From Chara braunii (lineage: Eukaryota > Streptophyta > Charophyceae > Charales > Characeae): DNA of 24,002 bases. The stretch is taken from positions 630,907 to 654,908 of the forward strand of contig BFEA01000230.1 of the NCBI GenBank assembly GCA_003427395.1, written 5' to 3'. How positions within the stretch are numbered: the stretch's first letter is position 1; each line of letters opens with the position of its first letter. Under the pieces are notes generated by a model. That model was not told the DNA's origin. It saw only the letters and a list, made by a program, of their open reading frames with translations, and searched no databases. Positions 1-8,282 of this stretch are shown here, piece after piece. The translations under genes and the position numbers were made by a program.

Positions 1-138
1 AAAGGAACCGGACTGATGCTCCGGAAAAAAAAAAAAAAGGAACCGGAATGTAGGATTTGAGCCTACAACAATGAGTTTACCAGTTCCAGTCAATCCAATC
101 TTAGTTAGTCAGCTAGTTGAATTACCAATTGAACAGAA

Positions 139-212
139 CAAGGTGTGGCACAGTCTGGTAGCGCATCTGTTTTGGGTACAGAGGGTCATAGGTTCGAATC
201 CTGTCACCTTGA
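139..212 (+). tRNA. trnP: tRNA-Pro (anticodon UGG), mitochondrial type
   Basis: A cloverleaf can be drawn by eye. The acceptor stem CAAGGTG (139-145) pairs perfectly with CACCTTG (205-211), with discriminator A at 212. The anticodon arm is TCTGT / ACAGA around loop TTTGGGT, giving anticodon TGG. The T arm is ATAGG-TTCGAAT-CCTGT. The D stem (GCAC/GCGC) has one A-C mismatch, a possible sign of decay. The sequence resembles plant mitochondrial trnP. In this nuclear context it is probably a passive NUMT copy. Confidence 0.88.
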
Positions 213-234
213 GTCAAAATCAGAGTAAATTGAC

Positions 235-294
235 ATGAAAATCAATCGACCATTATCACCTCATATTACTATTTATAAGCCACAATTAAATACA
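235..294 (+). pseudogene. sdh3: Truncated sdh3 (succinate dehydrogenase cytochrome b subunit), N-terminus only
   Basis: The translation from the ATG at 235 begins MKINRPLSPHITIYKPQLNT, the conserved start of the mitochondrially encoded SDH3/SdhC subunit, a membrane anchor of respiratory complex II. After about 20 residues the reading frame continues open to 594, but the sequence no longer resembles SDH3: the heme-binding and transmembrane segments that should follow are absent. The downstream part also contains an A15 run. This is therefore a 5' fragment cut off by the NUMT junction, not a working gene. Position right after trnP supports a mitochondrial origin for the whole block. Confidence 0.8.
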
Positions 295-1084
295 ATGGAA
301 GCACCTATCTCTGATATAATAAAAACTCTGAGTAGATCTGGATTTTGTGATCAAGCGGGTAAGCGACATGCCAAATTGGCCTGGGTGAACTTGGATATTG
401 CAAAGATTCTTAAAATTTTTAATCAAAAAAAAAAAAAAAACCTTAAAATGCTCATGTTTGAAGTTCGGATGCATATCTTCAAATCCAGTTTTCTTGCCTC
501 GGTCATACTTTTGCAGGAGAAATGTGAAACCAAGTTCACTTCTGGGCAACATCAGACAGGCAAGAGGATTTTAAGAAAACAAACAGCTTCGTAGTTGTTC
601 GTAAATCTTAATCCTGAAAACACTGAACAGTGAGGTGTGGGTCTCTTGGCGTTTTTGCAGCGGGGAGCCAGGTGTGTGATGTTGAGGGGTGATGCAGGGG
701 CAGGACAATCAGTATGCAAGCCAGGTTCAATGCAGCGTATGCAAACCACCTCACACGATAACCCAAGGAGCTTGATGAAGCATCATGCTCTGGGTCTTGG
801 TAATACTACATGGATGAAGAGTCAGGGAAGTGAGGGGGGGGGGGAGAGGCAGGCAGACCAAAAAAAGGGGGTACTGTGATTGATTCCACCAGCCACGCAT
901 CGTAATGATGGAAGGGCCAGTGAGACCCACCGTTTCCCGTGGCGTTGAGTAAGTAATGAGTAAACTTGAAAGTGGATGGATTTTGACAAGCAGATTCTTC
1001 GTAGTCTGCCACATGGCACCTTTGGTTTGAACTTTGAAGAACAAGTTTGTTGATTGGGAACAGTCCGCTTGAGAGTGGGGCAGG
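295..1084. other. Spacer between NUMT and the coiled-coil gene; no gene recognised
   Basis: Short open frames here lack recognisable protein features. An A-run lies at 425-439 and a G-run near 834-842. The 5' UTR and promoter of the gene starting at 1085 should lie here, but I see no convincing TATA box. A pyrimidine-rich stretch ending in TTTTTGCAG at about 652-660 could be a splice acceptor of an upstream exon, but this is unsupported. Confidence 0.4.
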
Positions 1085-4000
1085 ATGCGTTCGCCGGAGG
1101 CGAGCAGAGGTCAGGGACCCCGCCTGTTCTCTGCAGATAGCAGGGTAGTTCATCCGAATTCGGTCTATTTTGAGCTGAAGCTGGCGGAATATCTTTCGTC
1201 TCTGGGTTTGTTCCTTATTGAGAAGGAGAAGGGGAAGAAACGAGAGCCAAATTCTGACAGATTATCCTGCCATGTCAGCGTGCTCAGAGAAATCCTCTTG
1301 TCTGGTTCCTTAGGACCGTTTCAGACTGTGATGAACACAATCGCGAGGGAAGTGCTTCTTTGTCTTTACAGTAACGAAGTGACAGCTTCCCCGCTCGCAA
1401 ACGGCGGCGGTTATTACGCTGGCATCGAAAGGATCCCATTCTTCGTGAAGTGTGAAAACCTCTCGAAAGAACTGGAAAAAGCGCAGTCAAGATTGGCAGC
1501 CGCAAGCGGTGGCAATCTGAGAAACAGTTTGAGTCAGAGGAGGTTGAGTGACAGGCGTGGGTCACAGAGCACAGTAGAGAGCTTAGAGGGGGTGGAAGAA
1601 CTCAAGGAACAGCTTCGTATTGCCAAGGCAGAGAATGAAGAACTGAGGAAGATGAGTATTTCACTCCAGCGCCAAAAGAATAGGGACACCATGTTTACTA
1701 AGGCATCCGAGATGAAGCGATGGCAGCAGTCCATTGATGCTGCAAGGGACGGGGTCGATAAGCTTAAGCGGAGACGGAAAGAGCGCGAGGCATTAAGAAG
1801 AGCACTAATGAGAATTCCGCACTCAGGGGAAGAAACTGTACGGGGTGAAGCGGACACGATACCATTCGCAGGAGGTGTTGAGCGTCCTGTCTCAGCAACA
1901 CGGCGCCCTTTATCACGATTATCCATACCTGCACTTGAGTTTCATGCAGAGGATGGACGCAGGGGACTCCTAACATCTCGGACACAACAGGATCTAGTGG
2001 ACTGCATATTGAACGAGTCTGACCTATTATCTGTCAGAAATAAGTTGTTGGATAGGTACGAAGAGGCTTGGGACATGGGAGCCACCAGTGCGGTCCAGGA
2101 TATCCAGCAACACTTCGTGAAAGCGATGACCTCTGTGCAGGAGGAGTTACACAAGTTGGATACGCAGATACAGCATGCCAATCTCCAGAACAGACCATCA
2201 AATCCATCCACATCTGGAAATGGAAGTGCGAGCTCAAACAGGTTGATCGATCAAGTGGAAGCACAGGGAGAAAAAGGGATCAACTTAGTACAGAAACTGT
2301 CACCGGGAAGGCGTGCAGGTGGCAGAGGAGAGCGTGTGCTCTTCAGGATTGAGGTTTCCTGCGACAATGGGGGTGGGTATCGAGTACTGGGCGAGAACGA
2401 GTTTCCTAATGTGCGGTCTGTCGGTTCTTCTCCCCGCAGCCCCACTGATGCACCCCTCGTTCAGCAACCTTTTTCTTCGGGAAGCCCTACAAATTCATCT
2501 CTCATTCGGCGACTCCCCCAGGACGCCACACATCTTCGGGTAAGCTGGCTGGCCACTAGCCGTAGTGTTGTCCTTGTCAGCGACGACAACCGCACTCCCA
2601 ACAGGCAGCTCGGATTGAGGTTGCCTCTCATCAATTCTGCTTTGGCAAATGCCAGCTCAGCGCAATTGCCTGCCTCACCCCGTAGCCCTGCTTCGGTTGA
2701 ATCCGTAGCACCGGTAAGTCCAAGGACAAAGTCATCCAGTGGGAGTGTGACTGAAGATGACTCAATAGCTGTCGGTAGTGACCAAGATACAGGCTTGGCT
2801 GCTGTTCTCGAAAACAGCGAAAACCAGAGGAACAACACTGAGGCTTCAGTGGAAGGCATCAAGCTGACACAGAAATCTTCCCGGAGGGCGTCAGGATCAT
2901 CCGGCAAAGGAAGGACCTTGAAATCATCCTCCCGGAGGGTGTCAGTGTCATCAGAGAAAGGAGGTAAAGAGAGAGGAAAAGGTCGAGGAGATAGAAGAGG
3001 AGGACAAGGGCGAGGAAGGGGTGCTTCGGGTCTGAGTGTGCACCGGGGGTATTGGGCTGACTTCAGAAGGAGGTCTACGGATCCTTTGTGGCATGGCTAT
3101 TTTTACATCTTGCGCAAGGAAGATTCATCCGAAACTTATGAACCTGCGGTTGTGGGTGCCAGCAGACTCCATCGAGGGGACAGGTCAAGAACACTTAGCT
3201 TGGAGAAGTTGTTGAAAGCCATCGAAGAAATGCTCTCAGCAAAGTGGAAGCATGACACCTCACATTCCCCTGCCACCAATGGGACTGAGACAGGGATTGG
3301 GACTGGGACTGGGACTGGGACTGGGACTGGGACTGGGACTGGGACTGGGACTGGGACTACTGGGATTGGCTCTGACATTTGGACTGGGAATAGAACCATG
3401 TCTGGGTTTTGGCTTGTAGCCCACACTGCTACGCAGGATCAGACCCACCGGCCACTGAAAGCCCTTCCGGTGGGGGTCACCAGTGTTTGGATTTCCCTGC
3501 ACAATTTTGTCTACAAGTACCTGGAAGAGAAGTACGTCAGCAGGTTAAGCATACTTCTGATCGCTCACGGACTCTTAGCTGCAATCGAGCAATTACGAAA
3601 GATGAGCTATGTTGTAGAAATGTTCAGGGGTGTCCTTGTTGGACAACTCCCAGATGCCGCCTGGCGGTATACCATGCAGTGGAGGCGACTGCTCAACCTC
3701 AGTCCAGTCAGTTCCATCGAGGAGTACGCCGAGTTTGTGGATATGCTGTACCCTGGCATCAGCAATGCCGAGTTGAGATGCCTGTTAACTGATTTCGTAA
3801 ATTTTTGTACATCTGGAATGACCGACTTCGAAGTCCTGGAGTTTCTAACAAGTCGACTGCTGGCAGGGACCGAGCCTCGATTTCAGAGATGGTACAGGAT
3901 CCTCAAGTCTAAAGCAGTGCACATGCGAAAGGATGACTTTGACACGAACACGTTCTTAGACATTGCATCCAGATCTTTTCCAGCCATTGATCAGAAAGAC

Positions 4001-4111
4001 ACCGTGATTGCCTATAATACTGCCATGTGGGCGAGCGGCGGTGAGCCACTGACGGCGTGTAATGCTGCCTTCATCTTCTGCTCCTTTGACGCCTCCCTCA
4101 TAACTGCATAA
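1085..4111 (+). CDS. Large coiled-coil protein, tentatively TSNAXIP1-like / ciliary
   Basis: The frame encodes 1008 residues. The start is the ATG at 1085; an in-frame TGA lies five codons upstream (1070-1072). Residues ~25-135 follow a helical pattern (YFELKLAEYL, then LREI..SGSLGPF, then IAREV) that resembles the N-terminal domain of translin-associated factor X-interacting proteins. Residues ~165-240 are a charged coiled coil. The middle (~370-650) is Ser/Pro/Gly/Arg-rich, including a GKGRGDRRGGQGRGRG basic tract. Residues 736-758 are a Gly-Thr dipeptide run. Residues ~795-985 are helical (SLHNFVYKYLEEKY, then EEYAEFVDMLYPGISNAEL) and again recall ciliary EF-hand-like proteins. Family assignment is from memory of the pattern, not a search. 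Possible unrecognised introns: donor-like GTAAGC at 2540, GTAAGT at 2714 and GTGAGC at 4041. The last would make the final ~23 residues intron read-through. If it is a ciliary protein it would act in the sperm flagellum of a charophyte (inference). Confidence 0.72.
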   Translation: MRSPEASRGQGPRLFSADSRVVHPNSVYFELKLAEYLSSLGLFLIEKEKGKKREPNSDRLSCHVSVLREILLSGSLGPFQTVMNTIAREVLLCLYSNEVTASPLANGGGYYAGIERIPFFVKCENLSKELEKAQSRLAAASGGNLRNSLSQRRLSDRRGSQSTVESLEGVEELKEQLRIAKAENEELRKMSISLQRQKNRDTMFTKASEMKRWQQSIDAARDGVDKLKRRRKEREALRRALMRIPHSGEETVRGEADTIPFAGGVERPVSATRRPLSRLSIPALEFHAEDGRRGLLTSRTQQDLVDCILNESDLLSVRNKLLDRYEEAWDMGATSAVQDIQQHFVKAMTSVQEELHKLDTQIQHANLQNRPSNPSTSGNGSASSNRLIDQVEAQGEKGINLVQKLSPGRRAGGRGERVLFRIEVSCDNGGGYRVLGENEFPNVRSVGSSPRSPTDAPLVQQPFSSGSPTNSSLIRRLPQDATHLRVSWLATSRSVVLVSDDNRTPNRQLGLRLPLINSALANASSAQLPASPRSPASVESVAPVSPRTKSSSGSVTEDDSIAVGSDQDTGLAAVLENSENQRNNTEASVEGIKLTQKSSRRASGSSGKGRTLKSSSRRVSVSSEKGGKERGKGRGDRRGGQGRGRGASGLSVHRGYWADFRRRSTDPLWHGYFYILRKEDSSETYEPAVVGASRLHRGDRSRTLSLEKLLKAIEEMLSAKWKHDTSHSPATNGTETGIGTGTGTGTGTGTGTGTGTGTTGIGSDIWTGNRTMSGFWLVAHTATQDQTHRPLKALPVGVTSVWISLHNFVYKYLEEKYVSRLSILLIAHGLLAAIEQLRKMSYVVEMFRGVLVGQLPDAAWRYTMQWRRLLNLSPVSSIEEYAEFVDMLYPGISNAELRCLLTDFVNFCTSGMTDFEVLEFLTSRLLAGTEPRFQRWYRILKSKAVHMRKDDFDTNTFLDIASRSFPAIDQKDTVIAYNTAMWASGGEPLTACNAAFIFCSFDASLITA
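3299..3358 (+). repeat. In-frame hexanucleotide repeat (GGGACT)10
   Basis: Ten uninterrupted copies of GGGACT inside the 1008-residue frame encode a Gly-Thr dipeptide tract. The length is a multiple of three, so copy-number change leaves the frame intact. On the opposite strand it reads as Pro-Val or Pro-Ser dipeptides; those frames are shadows. Confidence 0.95.
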
Positions 4112-4333
4112 TAGTTGATGTCCGGACTGCAACTAACTGATGCCAGAATCCAGATGGATTTTTCGACCACGTTCATCGGTTTTCAGGAGAAAAAAGGAAC
4201 AAGACTGCCAGCGATCAGGAACAAGAAGACTACAACATGGATGAACCTGTAAGCAATGCCCAGAAACCAAATAACACTCGTAGTTAGGGCTCGGAACCGG
4301 TTTGGCAATGAGCACTGATGGCATATTTATGCC

Positions 4334-4447
4334 TACCTTCTTCCCCCAAATACAATGTACGGTTATTATAGCTGTATGTATTTAGACTGAAAGATACCCC
4401 AAATACAGCTATAATGACCGTACGTTGTAGTCAGGGGGAAGAGGGTA
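4334..4447. mobile_element. Foldback MITE flanked by TA (Tc1/mariner-like)
   Basis: Left arm 4334-4377 and right arm 4403-4447 are ~44-bp imperfect inverted repeats that share CTTCCCCC, GTACGGT and ATTATAGCTGTAT. Both outer ends are TA followed by CC(T/C)TCTTCCCCC, which is consistent with the TA target duplication of the Tc1/mariner superfamily. It has no coding capacity. The spacer between the arms is about 25 bp, so the element would form a near-complete hairpin. It sits 220 bp after the stop of the 1008-residue gene. Confidence 0.75.
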
Positions 4448-4532
4448 GCTGTGTCATACGTGTGTGTATATGCCTGGGAAAATGATATAGCTAAGCCCTA
4501 GCCGTGTCATAGCTGTGTGTATAAGCCTGGGA
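4446..4532 (+). repeat. Two direct copies of a 34-bp unit, 53-bp period
   Basis: TAGC(T/C)GTGTCATA...GTGTGTATA(T/A)GCCTGGGA occurs at 4446-4479 and again at 4499-4532 with few differences. It begins at the right end of the TA-flanked MITE, so the first copy partly overlaps that boundary. No function is seen. Confidence 0.75.
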
Positions 4533-5325
4533 CTAGTGGTTCGGTATTGTCCTGCTTCGGTTGGTCAGGGATGGTCCACCGTTGCTTGTAAAATGTGCCC
4601 TCATGATGGAGACAGTTGGCACGTGATTGACCGAGGTCCACGCACAGCATGTTCTTTTGTGGGATCCAGACGAGCCACCCTCCCTACCTGTGACTAAACT
4701 AGTAATCTTGTCTTCTCCCATCAGTCAGGGATGGTTGCTCCTGGTCTGTCAGCTGTGCCTTACGAATGGGGGTAGTTGACTGAGGTTAAAAGACGGGTCG
4801 AAGCATCGTTGACTTCTTTCATAGGATTAACACAAGGTACCCTCCATGTGTGCGATTACCGTGGCCGCAGATTTTTCTTTCTTTCATCAGTCAAGCATAG
4901 TCGACCTCTTTTATTCATCAGTCAGCTGATCGTTGACAGAGGTTGAGGCGCGTTTGACTGAGTTCAAAAGACAATCAACCTCTTTAGGGGATCAAGCTAC
5001 GTTATGATCGCCGCCTGCACTTAGTGGCTGCAGTCTTGCCTTTCTTCACCCATCAGGAACAGTTCGCTCTGTTCTGTCAAATTGCTCTGCTACCTATGGG
5101 TTTGGTGGAAGACTGCAGTTAATACACAGTCGATGAAGGTCAAAGAACCGTTGACCATTTCCGTGCGCAGTGCACCGTCCACGGGGTTGGTTGACTGTGG
5201 CTGCAGTCTTTCCTGCCTGCCCGAGGTTGTTGTCTTCTCATCACTCAAGCATAGTTGACCCTTTTCAAGTTTCAACCCTTTTTAGTAGATGGTGCATTGC
5301 TAAAGGAGACAGTTGGCAGAGCTGC

Positions 5326-5499
5326 TTAAACCGCTAGTACACGGCCCCAGCCTTGCAGAAAGTTTTTGTCGCCACAAGCAAAACTTGGAGGCGTCGCGCG
5401 GCCATGCCCGCCGTTGAAAAAAAAAATTGGCGGCCTCCGAAGTGGTGCGGGTTTCATGCTGACACCCGGGGCCCGATATGTGGTGTACTTCTGGTTTAA
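5326..5499. mobile_element. TTAA-flanked MITE, copy 1 (divergent)
   Basis: The ends read TTAAACCGCTAGTAC on the left and, in reverse complement, TTAAACCAGAAGTAC on the right. This matches the TTAA-N-CCACCAGTAC terminal motif of three better preserved copies in this window. The interior is GC-rich with a short A-run and no gene. It interrupts the GTTGACC tandem array, so it is younger than the array. Confidence 0.6.
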
Positions 5500-5876
5500 G
5501 ACATGGTTTGCCAATGTCAAAGCGTGCTTTACATCTTTTGCTAGATCAACTCAACTAACCCTCCCTGCCTGCTATTAGCGACTGTACTCTTGTCCTTCTT
5601 GCATCAGTCTGGCATTGTCGACTTTTTCCTCTCGGCTGTGCCTTATGAATGGGGACATATGGATTAGGTTGATGCATGGTTGACCAAGGTCAAAAAACCG
5701 TTGACCTCCTATGTGGGGATGAAGATAAGTTAACCTCCCTCCATTTGATTAATGGTCACATTCTTTCCCTTCACCCATCAGTTTGGCATAGTTGAGCTAG
5801 GCCTGTCAAATGTACCTTACTGATGGGGACAGTTGACCGAGGTCAAAGCACAGTTGACCTGTTTTGTGCGATTGAG

Positions 5877-6015
5877 CCACCACTCCTTTTCTGTACGCTT
5901 TGTGGGGTTATGTGGCAGCTGATTTTTCAGCTAGTAGGATGGACGCTAGGGTCACTGCAGTTTTTCCACTTCATAGATGCGGGCTGACGCAGACAGCATG
6001 GAAAAGGAGTGGTGG
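5877..6015. mobile_element. Short element with perfect 15-bp terminal inverted repeats
   Basis: CCACCACTCCTTTTC at 5877-5891 is matched exactly by its reverse complement at 6001-6015, 139 bp end to end. It belongs to a different family from the TTAA elements. No clear target duplication is visible. It is inserted in the GTTGACC array. A perfect 9+1+9 palindrome (CCGTAATTA / TAATTACGG, 6035-6053) follows 20 bp downstream. Confidence 0.6.
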
Positions 6016-6240
6016 TGTAAGTTACACCCCCTGTCCGTAATTACTAATTACGGGTCGCAGTCTTGCCCTTCTCCCCATTGCTCAGGCATAAAGTGATCCT
6101 TGCATGTCAAGTGTGCCTTCCTAGTGGTCTGTACAGTCGACCTCTTGTGTGAGATCAATATAAGTACGCGGTTGACCTCCCGTGTGACATTAAGATATTA
6201 AGTTACCCTCCTACCCCAAAACCAAATTTGACAATCCATC

Positions 6241-8282
6241 AGCTGTGGAGCCTATTGAGTGGAGGCCATGGAAACCTGAACAACCTAGGTGATCGGACTC
6301 GTGACATGTTCCATCGTCATCAGCTAATCCTTCCCCGCCTCCCCGTGCCCATACGCCAGCCATTCTTCTTTACCCACAGTTGGCACCATGGCTCCCTGCG
6401 ACAGCTCTCACCTCGAAGACCTAGTAAATCCTTATCTTTTTCCCAGTTCTCGCTATTCCAATGAAGACATGCAAATGCTCTCATTAGAATGGTTGTCATA
6501 AATATGGCCTCATTCAAAGCCACATTCAGTCAAGAAAATACTACCCATACTCTTTCAATGCTGTGCAGTGGAGCGATGACGCCTATTTTTAATTCTTCAT
6601 GGGCAGTGCCAGCTGGGAAGGCTGCCTGCCGGATGCGGTCGCTGAGGAGAAAGTAACGGGCTTGCCATTTTGTTTTTGGGAAGCCTGAGTGGACGAGGTA
6701 GAAGGGCGATGCTGGGGTGACTTCGGTTGCTCGAGTACTATGTTTACACATTTTGTCCTCAAAGAGAGTAAAGCCTCACATAATGTGCTACCCTTTTCTA
6801 CATGAAGAGTGCATTTTGCTTTTGTATTTTTGTTTGTTTTGATTTTGTTGTGTTTTGTTTCGTTTTGTTTTGTTTTGTTTTGTTTTGTTTTGTTTTGTTT
6901 TGTTTTGTTTTGTTTTGTTTTGTTTTGTTTTGTTTTGTTTTGTTTTGTTTTGTGTTGTGTTTTTCCATTTGTTTTTTTCTCCAACTCTTTTTCTGGTGTC
7001 TCTGTATCAAAATACCTCCCCAACCCCCCTACTCCCTGTCCCGCTTTTGTACAGTGTCACGGACTGCCCTCTTCCAATGTGACACCGAGCCTATACGTGA
7101 CCTCACACATGCTGGGCGGAGGTTGGGAAAAGGAATCAGGGAAAGGTACTGGCCGTTTAAGCAGCGTCAACTAGGGATGTCATCTCATCTTACTGTTCCG
7201 TAATTATCCGGTTTTCACTGGCCTTTATGTATTTCCACTGTTGCTTTTACTGTAGATTGACGACATAATTACCTTAGGAGAGAGCAGGGGAGCGGATGAG
7301 TAAAGAGCTCTTGGTTTGTAGTTGGGAAAGGTGGTCTGCCTTCTTATGATTACGTTGCATGTGGTTGTTTCTGACTGGCAAAAGAGAACTCCCCCCCCCT
7401 GCCTGGTGGCCAGGGTGTGCCTGGCCAGGTACGCTCGGCTGGGCACCTGTCCAACACTGCTTGGTAGCAATTAAAGTTTGGAGGATGGGAATGGGGCAGG
7501 AGAAGGCAAACTGGATAGATTTCTGCTTCTTTCTGAAAAATGATTGGTTGTTGCAGATCAGAGATTTTGGAAGTGTCATGTATGTATGAACTTCTGAGCT
7601 GTCAGTCACACACCACTTGCGCCCTGGAAGGGCCTTCAGCTCATCATAACTTCATAAGGCACTTACTCGCACTTGCTACCTACAAGTTGCTCTTGCAACT
7701 CATTGACCACTTTCTGCCTGCAAGGACTCGCAGGATCATATCGCCTTTTTTTTCTCAAGAGGTAATTCTGCCTAGATTATTCAGCAATTGAAGGCCCCTC
7801 ACGTTTACGGGTATAATTTTGGGAAAGTTCTTTGAACTTCTTTTATGGCGATGGCTTCAGATTTTTTCCGGCCGACAAGGTTGACTGTTCATGTGCACCT
7901 AGTAAATTCCTCCCCACCTTTCTTTAATCGTCAGGGCTGGGCACCCAAAGGCAGTTTATTTCCTAATTTGGCATGCTGTTTGTGCGATACCTCCCGTTGT
8001 CCTATGCCTCTTTCGCCGTGGTTCTATATTGCCACCCCATGCCAGTGGGGTTAGAACTCTGACTCGCTGGTATACCTTTGTCTGTCAGAGACTCTGCCTC
8101 GACTTGCTCTGGACCTTTTAGATCCTCCTTGACTCTACTCCTGGGGGGTCGGTTTGGGTATACTAACTGAAAGTTTTCGTGAAAGGTATATTACTATATT
8201 ATGATAGGAAAGTGTGAAGTGTGACTGTCCCGCTTCTTTCTTACAAGAGCGTAGCCAGTCCGTGTGTGCAAACTCTCTAAGG
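6241..8282. other. Non-coding interval before the convergent minus-strand gene
   Basis: I find no supportable gene. Short frames on both strands are mostly translations of the TTTTG microsatellite or lack domain features. A minus-strand stretch of about 50 codons around 6589-6740 has a plausible Ser/Gln-rich composition but no splice signals I trust. The segment just left of 8283 must contain the 3' UTR of the minus-strand gene; a TGTAA occurs on the minus strand near 8250, but I cannot assign a poly(A) signal. Confidence 0.45.
6862..6952 (+). repeat. Pentanucleotide microsatellite (TTTTG)n
   Basis: About 18 near-perfect tandem copies of TTTTG, with degenerate copies on the left from about 6830. 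The long frames across it on both strands (Phe/Val/Leu/Cys or Lys/Gln/Asn/Thr repeats) are artefacts of the repeat. Confidence 0.95.

Larger units (their letters stand above)
1..294 (+). other. Nuclear insertion of mitochondrial DNA (NUMT), left end outside window
   Basis: This stretch carries a complete mitochondrial-type tRNA-Pro followed 22 bases later by the first codons of sdh3, a gene kept in the mitochondrial genome of many plants and charophyte algae. The sdh3 similarity stops abruptly near base 294, and the sequence afterwards has no mitochondrial character, so I read it as a fragment inserted in the nucleus. The rest of the window (spliced genes, MITEs, a U6 pseudogene) is clearly nuclear. 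The left junction lies before base 1. A chimeric assembly join is the main alternative. Confidence 0.65.
4533..6240 (+). repeat. Decayed tandem array, ~165-190-bp units rich in GTTGACC/GGTCAA
   Basis: A composite unit recurs in the same order: CCATCAGTC(A)GGCATAG, then CTGTCA..TGTGCC, then GATGGGGACAGTTGACCGAGGTCAAA, then GTTGACCTC, then GTTACCCTCC. Anchors of the CATCAGTC type lie near 4719, 4886, 5049, 5238, 5604, 5777 and 6077. The first three gaps are 163-189 bp. The larger gaps match two foldback elements inserted at 5326-5499 and 5877-6015. Units are strongly diverged, so this is an old satellite-like or transposon-internal array. No protein is encoded. Confidence 0.7.

Noticed and set aside
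32-88. Minus-strand tRNA-like hairpin (GTAGG-CTCAAAT-CCTAC with GG/CCGGTTCC flanks)
   Set aside because: It could be a T arm or an anticodon arm, but no full cloverleaf can be built; only its mitochondrial context hints at a tRNA remnant.
4533-6240. Many TTGAC(C) motifs as a cluster of WRKY W-box sites
   Set aside because: They are part of a decayed tandem repeat unit and far from any start site.
6589-7203. Long frames on both strands around 6800-7000 (Lys/Gln/Asn/Thr or Phe/Val/Leu/Cys repeats)
   Set aside because: They are translations of the (TTTTG)n microsatellite and its complement.
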